From: Chthoniobacterales bacterium
Lineage (GTDB): Bacteria > Verrucomicrobiota > Verrucomicrobiia > Chthoniobacterales > DASVRZ01
Assembly: GCA_039930045.1 (NCBI GenBank)
Contig: JBDSQB010000007.1
Location: forward strand, 33,733 to 97,732
Reading direction: 5' to 3'
Length of the DNA: 64,000 nt
Part shown: one piece after another, positions 26,774-33,937 of the stretch
Layout: the number at the start of each line of letters is the position of its first letter
How positions within the stretch are numbered: position 1 is the stretch's first letter
Made by a program: the position numbers and the translations under genes
Notes under the pieces: generated by a model
Seen by the model: only the letters and a program-made list of their open reading frames with translations
The model's database searches: none
Told to the model about the DNA's origin: nothing

Positions 26774-27961
26774 TCAGATTCCAGCCAGGAGCCGGTCGAA
26801 CCGCTCCTTTTGCTCACCCCATTCCTCCAGCAGTGACTCGGCGGCTTCCCGTTCGCCCGACTTGTCGGCATAATCCCAGAGTCCGTTGTGGCAATGTCGG
26901 TGGTTCGTCCAGCCGGGATGATTGACAATGGGATACCAGCAGAGGCCCTCGACCGGCACACCCGCCTCGATGGCTGCGGCCACTTCGTCGCAGACATAGC
27001 GAAACCACTTCGGACGGAAGTCTCCCTCCGTCCCCGTCTCCGCCAGAAAGAGCGGTCGCTGATAACGCTGCCAGTTCTCCGCCAGCAACTCGCGCAGTGG
27101 CTTGTAAGCCGGGTGCCCCAAGCGCAATTGCGGCGGGTTTTTCTTCCCCGGCGCACTCTTGTGGACCATCCATTGATTGGCTGGATAATAATTCAACCCA
27201 ATGATGTCCAGATACTCCGGCTTGCCGCCCAACTCCGGTTTCCAGCGGCCGGAAATCATGTCAAAACTCTGATACTGCGCCTGGTGATAGGCGTCGGCGC
27301 GATTCTGGGCGCGCTTGCTCTGGGGATCGCCCAGCACACGGATCAGCGGATCGGTATGAACGATGCGCGTCTCGCGGGAAACTTCCCAAGCGCCCTCGAT
27401 GCTGGCAATCGTGGCACGCACCAGTTGCGCCTTCAGGTCGTCGCCCCGTCCCCGGCTGCCGGGGTTGAACATCGCTATCTGACCCCCGGCCCAGGCGAAG
27501 AACGAAATCTCGTTCACCGGCGCGATCCACGGTGCGCGCCCGGTCACCTCCAGATGCATCCGCACAAAAGCCTGGGTAAATTTCCCCATCCGCTCGACAA
27601 AGGCCGGCTTGAAGATCGCCACATCGTCCGGCCAGCCGTAGTGGCACACATCCCAGATTACTTTCAAACCCGTCTCTTCCGCCGCCTGGAGCATCGGCAG
27701 CACCGACGAGAAATCATATTGCCCCGGCTCCGGCTCGATCTTGTGCCAGCGGAGCCCGTCGCGAACGACTTGCACTCCGATCTCGCGCAGCCGCTGGTAA
27801 TCCTCTCGGACAAATTTATCGTGCTTCGTCGAGGCGATCAGATCCAGCCGCCGCCCCGAGCCGAGGCGGTGGGTGGAGCATTCAAAGCCGCCCATCAGGA
27901 AGCCGGGAATGAGGTTTTGCGAGGAATTTGTGGAAGGCGGCGACATCATTTCCCTTGTCAT
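26774..27961 (-). CDS. clan GH-A glycoside hydrolase, GH1-like
   Basis: 395 residues. The TIM-barrel pattern starts with GFLMGGFECSTHR, a GH1-like entry. LRWHKIEPEPGQYDF and VIWDVCHYGWPDD follow. The likely acid/base Glu is in APVNEISFF (GH1 normally has NEP) and the likely nucleophile in FLAETGTEG (GH1 normally has ENG). It may be a beta-glycosidase or a related family member; the substrate is unknown. No signal peptide is apparent, so cytoplasmic. Stands alone between hpnH and the transporter. Confidence 0.7.
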   Translation of the reverse strand: MTREMMSPPSTNSSQNLIPGFLMGGFECSTHRLGSGRRLDLIASTKHDKFVREDYQRLREIGVQVVRDGLRWHKIEPEPGQYDFSSVLPMLQAAEETGLKVIWDVCHYGWPDDVAIFKPAFVERMGKFTQAFVRMHLEVTGRAPWIAPVNEISFFAWAGGQIAMFNPGSRGRGDDLKAQLVRATIASIEGAWEVSRETRIVHTDPLIRVLGDPQSKRAQNRADAYHQAQYQSFDMISGRWKPELGGKPEYLDIIGLNYYPANQWMVHKSAPGKKNPPQLRLGHPAYKPLRELLAENWQRYQRPLFLAETGTEGDFRPKWFRYVCDEVAAAIEAGVPVEGLCWYPIVNHPGWTNHRHCHNGLWDYADKSGEREAAESLLEEWGEQKERFDRLLAGI

Positions 27962-28053
27962 TCGGCGCTCGCCTAACCATTGCGTGCTTACTAATCGGTG
28001 GGCACGGGATCAGGCGCAAACCTGTGGGCAGCGTAGGGACGTTAAAGAAGTTT

Positions 28054-29016
28054 TCAAGGAACTTCCAGCCTGCTTTTCGGAGCCAGCAACACCGCCAGAT
28101 TCGCCAGCAGGATTGCCGCGCCGCCGAGCACTAGCGCGCTCGTAAAAAGCTCATTCTCCAAGTCGAGTTCCATCCATATCGCGAGAGCGCCGGGTAAAAA
28201 TAGCGCAAACACCGCCGCAAACACCGGCTCCAGACAGTATATCAGCCCCGCATCCGTCGCCGACACGTGGGGCTGCCAGCGATTCATCGCCGTAAACGTC
28301 ACCAGCGTGCAGCCCACCGTCAGCGCCGCCACCAGAAACCAGCTCGGCCACCCGTGGAAAGCCTGGAAGAAATCCGACGCCTGCGCCATCGTCAGCCCCG
28401 TCACACCCGACATCGCCGCCGCGATCGCGAGAAACATGATCGTCGAGAAAACCACCGGACGATTCGACTGAAACTCCGCCCGTTCCAGCCACAAAATCTG
28501 GCCCGCGAAGAAAACCGAGCAGACCAGCGTCTCGATTTCGCCCCGACCCAGATGCAAGTCGCCCCAGCGCACCCCCGAGAGGATCGCCACCCCCGCGATC
28601 ACCAGCCCGAGGGCAAATATCTCCACCGCGCGCGGCCATTTCCGCAGCCGCACCGCCGTGTAGAGCGGCAAAATGGCGCAATACGACTGCGTGAGAAACG
28701 CCGAGACCGAGGCCGTGGTGCGAAAGAGCCCGTCGTTTTGAAAAATGAGCCCGCCGCTGGCAAAAAACGCCAGTCCTAGACCTTGCACCCACTCCGAGCG
28801 CGTCGGCCGCATCCCGCCGCGCAGCGCCAGGCCGAGCATCACCACCCCCGCCACCCCGAAACGCACGGCCACCGTCAGCGCGGTCAGAAACCAGGTCGAG
28901 GCCAGCGGCAGATTTGCCTGCTGGGCCACCGCTAGCGCGCGGGTGAGGGGAAAGCTCAATCCCCAGAAAAGCGTCGCCCCGATGAGGTAAAGAGAGGCGC
29001 GGCGTTGGTCAGTCAT
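28054..29016 (-). CDS. DMT-superfamily (EamA) transporter
   Basis: 320 residues from ATG 29016 (MTDQRRASLYLIGATLFWGLSFPLTRAL). About ten hydrophobic helices form two EamA repeats, each with an early FWG/xP-type motif, and the second ends with LIYCLEPVFAAVFAL. An inner-membrane metabolite exporter or importer of unknown substrate. An in-frame upstream extension lacks hydrophobic character and was discarded. Confidence 0.85.
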   Translation of the reverse strand: MTDQRRASLYLIGATLFWGLSFPLTRALAVAQQANLPLASTWFLTALTVAVRFGVAGVVMLGLALRGGMRPTRSEWVQGLGLAFFASGGLIFQNDGLFRTTASVSAFLTQSYCAILPLYTAVRLRKWPRAVEIFALGLVIAGVAILSGVRWGDLHLGRGEIETLVCSVFFAGQILWLERAEFQSNRPVVFSTIMFLAIAAAMSGVTGLTMAQASDFFQAFHGWPSWFLVAALTVGCTLVTFTAMNRWQPHVSATDAGLIYCLEPVFAAVFALFLPGALAIWMELDLENELFTSALVLGGAAILLANLAVLLAPKSRLEVP

Positions 29017-29286
29017 GGCGGTGGAGGAACTTGCTTTCCCGCCCCTTGCATTTCCAGCGAAATCCGATGTTGCAGTGACGCGACCGTCCCAGACTCGGAG
29101 CGACAAAGGAACGTCCAGGCGCGGAGAGCGCGGGCGGCCCGTCGGCGGACGTTATGGGCTGATGATCCTCTGATGGGAGTCCAACTCACAGACCGCATAG
29201 TCGATAGTTCCATAGCCATTCGACTTCCAATCGTATCAGGCCCGGCCCTGACCTCTTCATGGCGACGGCATTTCGTTATTCCTAGT

Positions 29287-29562
29287 ATGCAACCAGACCC
29301 CGCTGATCCTCACAATCTCGCCAGCCCGGAACACGAGATTCTCCAGACCATCCTCATCGCCACCGAGGGCGCGCAACCGGACGCGCACGCCCGCAAAATC
29401 CGCGAACTGCTCGAGGGCCGCGATGGCGTGGATGAAGTCCGCGCCGAACCGGAAAACGCCCGCGTCGTCATCACCTTCGACTCTCGAAAAACGGACGTCG
29501 CGCTGCTTCACGAGACTATCCTCCAAGCCGGCTATCAGGCCGACGGCACCGTGGCCGACTAG
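29287..29562 (+). CDS. small HMA-like alpha/beta protein
   Basis: 91 residues from ATG 29287. The C-terminal two-thirds has a ferredoxin-like beta-alpha-beta pattern (RELLEGRDGVDEVRAEPENARVVITFDSRKTDVALLHETILQAGYQADG). This resembles heavy-metal-associated domains but lacks the CxxC metal site. Function unknown. Followed after 28 bp by the DUF421 protein. Confidence 0.6.
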   Translation: MQPDPADPHNLASPEHEILQTILIATEGAQPDAHARKIRELLEGRDGVDEVRAEPENARVVITFDSRKTDVALLHETILQAGYQADGTVAD

Positions 29563-29590
29563 CCCAATTCTCCTCAGCCATTCCGGTAAC

Positions 29591-30115
29591 ATGCCGACGA
29601 CCCTTCTTTCCACACTCGACACCCTCCTCGATCACGCCCTCGGCCTGCACCAGAAAGTCGATACCCTCACCATCGGGCAGACCTGCACGCGCACGGTCGT
29701 CGTTTTCCTCTTCGCCATCGTTCTCATGCGACTGGCCAACAAACGTTTCATGGGCCACAGCACCGTCATGGACGCCATGCTGGGCATCGTCTTTGGCTCC
29801 GTCCTCAGCCGGGCGATCAATGGCGCCGCGCCCTTCGTGCAAACCCTCGCCGCATCGTGCGTCCTCGTCGCCTGCCATTGGATCGCGTCGGCCCTCGCCT
29901 GTCGTTCGCATCGCCTGGGATACTTCTGGAAAGGCCATCCCACGCTGCTAGTCCGCGAGGGCATCGCGCAAGTGGACGCCATGAGGCGATGCCAGATCAC
30001 CGAGCACGACCTGCACGAGGCGCTCCGCCAGCAAGGCGAGCCGCCCGACATTGCCAAAATCGCCCTCGCCAACCTGGAGCGCAACGGGCGCATCTCCATC
30101 GTGTCCGGGCACTGA
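29591..30115 (+). CDS. DUF421/YetF-like membrane protein
   Basis: 174 residues from ATG 29591. Membrane segments near the start (TRTVVVFLFAIVLMRLANKRF and VQTLAASCVLVACHWI) are followed by MDAMLGIVFGSVLSRAING and a small soluble domain with LLVREGIAQVDAMRRCQITEHDLHEALRQQG, the YetF family signature. Probably an inner-membrane protein of unknown role, co-transcribed with the HMA-like gene. Confidence 0.78.
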   Translation: MPTTLLSTLDTLLDHALGLHQKVDTLTIGQTCTRTVVVFLFAIVLMRLANKRFMGHSTVMDAMLGIVFGSVLSRAINGAAPFVQTLAASCVLVACHWIASALACRSHRLGYFWKGHPTLLVREGIAQVDAMRRCQITEHDLHEALRQQGEPPDIAKIALANLERNGRISIVSGH

Positions 30116-30194
30116 CTAACAACCTTACTTAAACAATGGCCTTGCGGAGAAAGGGAATCTCATACAACAACTGAACTAGACACCTTTCATAGGA

Positions 30195-30201
30195 GTTAGG
30201 C
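30195..30201 (-). other. orphan attC core half (GCCTAAC read on minus strand)
   Basis: The heptamer GTTAGGC on the plus strand is the inverse-core sequence seen at one end of every attC in the 60-64 kb array. It overlaps the stop codon of the adjacent membrane-protein gene, as in true cassettes. The rest of an attC is missing to the left, so this is a degraded cassette boundary. Confidence 0.55.
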
Positions 30202-30612
30202 GTTTTTCCATTTAGAGCGATTGCGAATCAGGTAAGCCAGAAAGCCGCCAAATAGCAAAAACTGTATTGTAATGCTAATCGCTGGATGATTGATGAGGCC
30301 GACCCTAAGAATGATTAGCGTGGTGAAGAACACCAGACTACAAACGCAATAGACTATCCCCAGATCGTATGCGTATGAGCGCCGAAAAACGATAGCGAGT
30401 CCGGTAATCCCTGCGAATACGAACAGTAAGCACGTGGCGGCAAAAAGAGTCGGATTCTGGTTGTAGGAAAATGAGTTGGTAAGAAAGCTGACGCTCATTT
30501 TTTGGGTTTCACTTGGGTTCGACCCTGCCACTCCCAGCGTGCCAATGGCAACGATACCCATGAAGATGAAGAAGTAACTGATGATTCGGATGAAAAGAGG
30601 TGCTTTGCGCAT
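30196..30612 (-). CDS. four-helix membrane protein in a stranded integron-cassette remnant
   Basis: 138 residues with four hydrophobic segments (IISYFFIFMGIVAIGTLGVAG; LFAATCLLFVFAGITGLAIVF; LGIVYCVCSLVFFTTLIIL; ISITIQFLLFGGFLAYLI). No family recognised. The TAA stop falls within a GCCTAAC core and an attC-like half site lies 46 bp before the start, so the gene looks like a promoterless cassette gene separated from the main array about 28 kb away. Confidence 0.6.
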   Translation of the reverse strand: MRKAPLFIRIISYFFIFMGIVAIGTLGVAGSNPSETQKMSVSFLTNSFSYNQNPTLFAATCLLFVFAGITGLAIVFRRSYAYDLGIVYCVCSLVFFTTLIILRVGLINHPAISITIQFLLFGGFLAYLIRNRSKWKNA

Positions 30613-30657
30613 AGTTGCTGTTGGTGGATAGGATGTATGTAATCTGAGTGGCCTTGT

Positions 30658-30722
30658 ATCTAACGAGTAAAAGCTCAGCGACGCTCTGGGAGTGGCGCCA
30701 AAGGCTGCTCCGCAGCCGACGT
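30658..30722 (-). other. truncated attC recombination site
   Basis: Begins ATCTAACGAG and continues AAAAGCTCAGCGAC, then a GGCTGC-GCAGCC variable stem, closely matching the attC at 61294-61397. After 30722 the similarity stops, and the second half with GTTCGCTGCAGC and GTTAGGC is missing. The flanking word GGCCTTGTATCTAACGAG (30650-30667) is an unoccupied version of the IS110 insertion site at 58.5/59.9 kb. Confidence 0.75.
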
Positions 30723-30790
30723 TGGGACTGCTGGGTATTTGTCATCGGACATTAGTCGTGAATATTCCACAAATTTCACTTCACCGACGA

Positions 30791-30985
30791 ATGCTGCGAG
30801 GTGTCCTCAATGCCCCAAAGACTTTGGGCGAGCATTTGAGGCGGAAGCGCGTCGATATGGGACTAAGCAATGTGCAAGTCGCTGAAATCATGGGTGTGGC
30901 TTACCAAACAATCCAAAGATGGGAATGTAATCGTCGGCCAATCGCGCCCAACAATCAGAAGAAGATTATCCAGTTTTTAGGTTAA
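30791..30985 (+). CDS. short Xre-type helix-turn-helix protein
   Basis: 64 residues: TLGEHLRRKRVDMGLSNVQVAEIMGVAYQTIQRWECNRRPI is a complete HTH_3 domain, ending IIQFLG. Proteins of this type usually continue a few residues further. It could be an accessory-element regulator. Located between the attC remnant and a frameshifted DNA-binding gene, in a region of broken genes. Confidence 0.65.
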   Translation: MLRGVLNAPKTLGEHLRRKRVDMGLSNVQVAEIMGVAYQTIQRWECNRRPIAPNNQKKIIQFLG

Positions 30986-31098
30986 GATCCTCGCCGGTCG
31001 TCCCAAAATCCAACACCTGAGTCAGAATAGGATTTTGTTGGGCTTTTGTCAGTTGCAAACAACTCCGTAACTCCTTGAATTTCCAATATTTATCCCAC

Positions 31099-31781
31099 TT
31101 ATTCGTTCGGATGGATTTCTGTTGCGAACAGGATGTCTGCATGGTTTTCCGCATCCTTCTTTCCGAAGGGTTCAGAACTTAAGGGAAGCGATTTCCTGTT
31201 CTCCGTTATGGGTGAATCAAGTTGGACAAGCTGAGTTTCAAGCTCCCCGACTTTTCGGCTAAAGCCGATCAGCTTCTCCACATATTGCTGTCGCTCGTCG
31301 TTGAAAGTGTCCCGCTCTTTTTGAAGTTGTTCGATGAAGTAATCCTTGGCGCGATTGGAAATTTCCAAATCACGCAACTTGTATTCCAGGCTGTCCGAGT
31401 CCTCGTTTCTTTCCGCACGTCTCGTCTCGCTTTCCGCAGCTTTCGGACTCTGATATGCCTGTTTTTCTGGCTGATTCGATGGGTGCCCGTTTGCCGATGC
31501 CTTGGCTTGCTCCTCTTTGATGGCGAGGTGGATGCTCTGCTCGGTTATGAGATACCTGCGTTCATTGGTGTCAAAAAAAGCATCCAACCGGGCGATACCC
31601 TGTCGGTTATGCTGGCACCAGTTGATGATGCTGCGTTCCGTTCTTGGCACACCCGCTTGCTCAAACATCCGAGCTACTTCCCGAACACTGAGAGTGTGGT
31701 GTCCGGTTCTTTCGGCAGCTTTCCGAAGGGTTCGGAAGCGTTCGGAACAGTGCCGAAGCCTTCCGAAATGGGATCATTCAT
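31099..31781 (-). pseudogene. DNA-binding/coiled-coil protein, apparently frameshifted
   Basis: Two overlapping minus-strand frames make one sensible protein. The first runs from ATG 31781 (MNDPISEGFGTVP...PKEPDTTLSV) and stops at 31674. The second continues TLSVREVARMFEQAGVPRT...INWCQHNRQ and ends at 31099. Removing two bases from the GAGA tract near 31690-31694 fuses them. The N-terminal part looks like a winged/MerR-type HTH and the C-terminal part is a coiled coil (SLEYKLRDLEISNRAKDYFIEQLQKE). Architecture recalls plasmid partition or mobilisation accessory proteins such as KfrA (analogy only). A sequencing or assembly error is also possible. Confidence 0.55.
31711..31770. repeat. six phased 10-bp repeats of TTCGGAA/TTCCGAA
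   Basis: Six consecutive decamers start ttcggcag, ttccgaag, ttcggaag, ttcggaac, tgccgaag, ttccgaaa, one per helical turn. They overlap the 5' end of the frameshifted gene. More dispersed copies of the word occur at about 31160 and 31815. Such helically phased half-palindromes resemble an operator or partition-type binding array, though they also encode part of the N-terminus. Confidence 0.6.
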
Positions 31782-31935
31782 GATGATTAAATTAGCGAAT
31801 AATAAAGGCTGCCTCTTTCCGAAATTCCGCAGGTGGAGCCACTGCAATGATTTTATCACAAAAGACAGAGGAAATGAACAGGTGGCACACGAGGCAGCGC
31901 TTGCCGGTATGAGGGGAGTCTGATATTCTGATGGT

Positions 31936-32214
31936 ATGACAACCTTGAGCATCACACTGCAAGACGAGGACAAGAGCTTTATCGAAACCGTCGTAAAATC
32001 CGGGCGTTATTTGACGGAGAGCGAAGTGGTGGCTGACGCTCTGGCAGGATTCAAGGTGCAAGAGGAAATTCGCAAGCAACGCCTCGCCAGTCTCAAGGCG
32101 AAAATCCAAGTGGGAATTGATGAACTCGATCGGGGCGAAAGCGCGGTTTGGAATGTCGATGAAGTGAAAGCCAAAGGTCGGGCGTTACTGGCCAGCCAGC
32201 AGGCGGCTGCCTAA
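31936..32214 (+). CDS. ParD-family antitoxin
   Basis: 92 residues. The ribbon-helix-helix start TTLSITLQDEDKSFIETVVKSGRYLTESEVVADALAGF is characteristic of ParD/CC2985 antitoxins, followed by a helical toxin-binding tail. It would repress its own promoter and neutralise ParE. The partner gene begins 7 bp downstream but is truncated. Confidence 0.85.
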   Translation: MTTLSITLQDEDKSFIETVVKSGRYLTESEVVADALAGFKVQEEIRKQRLASLKAKIQVGIDELDRGESAVWNVDEVKAKGRALLASQQAAA

Positions 32215-32221
32215 ATTCCGA

Positions 32222-32449
32222 ATGGCTCAGATTATTCGTTCTGCCCAAGCGGAAAGAGACGCGGTGGAAATATGGGCTTACATCGCCCGAGATAATCCGC
32301 CCGCCGCCGACCATCTTCTGGAAACGTTTGACGAGATCTTTACCTCGCTCTCGATGCAACCTCATTTGGGCAAAACCGTCGAAGAACTCGCGACCAATCT
32401 GCGACAGCACCGCATTTCTCACCAGAAAATGAGTGTTGCGCGGTCTTGA
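32222..32449 (+). pseudogene. truncated ParE/RelE-superfamily toxin
   Basis: 75 codons: AQIIRSAQAERDAVEIWAYIARDNPPAADHLLETFDEI and HLGKTVEELATNLRQHRIS match the N-terminal two-thirds of ParE toxins. The usual C-terminal strands (about 25-30 residues) are replaced by QKMSVARS because the sequence runs straight into a radC fragment. The toxin is probably inactive. Confidence 0.75.
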
Positions 32450-32742
32450 TCTTAAACGTCAAGAACCGCATTCGAGGACATCAAATGATCTCCATCGGGT
32501 CAGCGTGCGAGACTATGGCGCAACCGCGAGAAGTATTTCGCGCCGCCGTTATCGGTGGTGCCTATGCCATCGTATTGATGCATAACCACCCCAGCGGTGA
32601 TCCAGAGCCATCCGATGCAGACCGAATCATGACAAAACGCTTCGTGGAGGGCAGTAGGATTCTTTGCGTCCACCTGCACGATCACGTCATTGTGGGACGC
32701 AGGAAATTCTTCTCCTTCAAAGCAGCGGGTCTTCTCCCTTAA
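32419..32742 (+). pseudogene. RadC/JAB-domain fragment (C-terminal half only)
   Basis: From the junction with parE the frame reads SPENECCAVLILNVKNRIRG, ACETMAQPREVFRAAVIGG and the JAMM metal motif LMHNHPSGDPEPSDAD, then the family's C-terminal end. About half of a normal RadC is absent and no proper start remains (only an internal TTG). Followed by a clear terminator. RadC-like genes often ride on mobile elements. Confidence 0.8.
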
Positions 32743-32747
32743 TACTT

Positions 32748-32780
32748 CCCGATCAAGCTCTTAGCTTGGTCGGGTTTTTT
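32748..32780 (+). terminator. rho-independent terminator after the radC fragment
   Basis: CCCGATCAAGCT pairs with AGCTTGGTCGGG across a CTT loop (one mismatch), followed by six Ts. It is the right-hand boundary of the broken-gene region. Confidence 0.85.
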
Positions 32781-32876
32781 AATATTGTGAATTAGCGAGA
32801 AAGCCAAGCTAGAGGCATCATTTTCGCACCCATTTGGAAAGCGGCAGTGTATCTCTGTTGGTGGAAGCTTCGCATC

Positions 32877-32909
32877 ACATGTTACAGTTAGATGACAGTT
32901 GCGTTACAA
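32877..32909 (-). promoter_or_regulatory. PhoB-box-like triple 11-bp repeat
   Basis: On the minus strand three abutting 11-mers read TTGTAACGCAA, CTGTCATCTAA, CTGTAACATGT. The middle one contains CTGTCAT, the E. coli Pho-box half. It lies in the AT-rich 356-bp gap (32781-33136), which has no credible gene. No intact minus-strand gene lies downstream of it. Confidence 0.6.
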
Positions 32910-32993
32910 CGCCGTGGTGTTTTTTTCAAAACAAAGAACTTTTTATTTGCTCGATCTGTAAGTGCTTGTATCGCAATGCATTATAAGAATAGC

Positions 32994-33015
32994 AGGCGTT
33001 ACGTGATTGTTACAT
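32994..33015 (-). promoter_or_regulatory. PhoB-box-like double 11-bp repeat
   Basis: On the minus strand two abutting 11-mers read ATGTAACAATC and ACGTAACGCCT. It is 121 bp before the start of the PEP-CTERM gene, but in the orientation opposite to that gene. Part of the same gene-free gap as the triple repeat at 32877. Confidence 0.5.
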
Positions 33016-33136
33016 TAGCGAGGTTGATTGGATGTTTTCCGTCCTTACTCTGGTGGACGAATCAGCCGAGCTGGAGTGAGTGACCGAGTGGTCAGTTAGC
33101 ACAGGCGGGCTGCTTCCCCTTAATCGCTAACTAACT

Positions 33137-33898
33137 ATGAAAAAATTTATTATCACAGCCTTGGCTGCCGCAGCCGTCTCCGGCTCCACCAGCTTCGCTG
33201 CTCTTACTTACAACTCCGATGACCTAGTCATCGCCTTCAGCACCAGCTCTACGGTGCCTCACACCGGAAACACCTATTTGGTGGATTTTGGAAACCTGAG
33301 CGACTTCATTGGCGCGGGTGCTTATGCCACTGGCACACATGTGGTGAATGCCGGACAAGGTAGCGCGTATCTCGCTGATCTAGCTGCTGCCAGCATTTCT
33401 TTAGGCACGGCCACCTTCAGCATCCAAAGCGCTAACTTCGACGATAGCAGCCTGACCTTGAGCAAAGCTCGTACTAGCAGCGGCACGCAGTCAGTTGCTT
33501 TTGGCAATGGATCCACGGGCGGCGCCAACGGCGATATGCTGCAAATGTTCCTGAGTCTAGGGACTACTGCCACGACCACGACTGCATCCAATAGCTTTTC
33601 GCAGAGCACTGGTGATGATGCGAGTTACGGGAAATTCGTTTTTGGTTCTCTGAGTCCAACCCAAGCTTACGAGCGCTACACTAATCCAGAGGGCTCACTT
33701 TCGCAGACTCTAGATCTGTATGCGGCGACCATCAACGGAACAGGGAATGCCACCTACCTTGGTAATTTCACGTTCAACACTGCCAATGGCAACCTCAGCT
33801 TCACGGCAGTCCCAGAGCCCTCCACTTACGCCCTGCTCGGACTGGGTGCCCTTGGACTTCTCTTCAAAGCCACTCGCCGCAACAAGAACGCCGCGTAA
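33137..33898 (+). CDS. PEP-CTERM sorting-signal secreted protein
   Basis: 253 residues. Signal peptide MKKFIITALAAAAVSGSTSFA, a Ser/Thr-rich extracellular region without a recognised fold, and a C-terminal PEP-CTERM tripartite tail: VPEPSTYALLGLGALGLLF then ATRRNKN. Family knowledge: the tail is cleaved by exosortase, linked to exopolysaccharide-producing bacteria. Pho-box-like repeats lie upstream. The start is preceded by CTAACTAACTATG, like the xseA leader. Confidence 0.85.
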   Translation: MKKFIITALAAAAVSGSTSFAALTYNSDDLVIAFSTSSTVPHTGNTYLVDFGNLSDFIGAGAYATGTHVVNAGQGSAYLADLAAASISLGTATFSIQSANFDDSSLTLSKARTSSGTQSVAFGNGSTGGANGDMLQMFLSLGTTATTTTASNSFSQSTGDDASYGKFVFGSLSPTQAYERYTNPEGSLSQTLDLYAATINGTGNATYLGNFTFNTANGNLSFTAVPEPSTYALLGLGALGLLFKATRRNKNAA

Positions 33899-33937
33899 CT
33901 TCAATCACTACTTAAATCCCAATCTTAAAATACTAAT

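Noticed and set aside
31222..31923. 233-codon plus-strand frame
   Set aside because: Opposite strand encodes a recognisable HTH plus coiled coil once a two-base slip is allowed; the plus product shows no family features.
32892..33083. 63-codon plus-strand frame in the AT-rich gap
   Set aside because: No ribosome-binding site and no family resemblance; its start lies inside a Pho-like repeat array.
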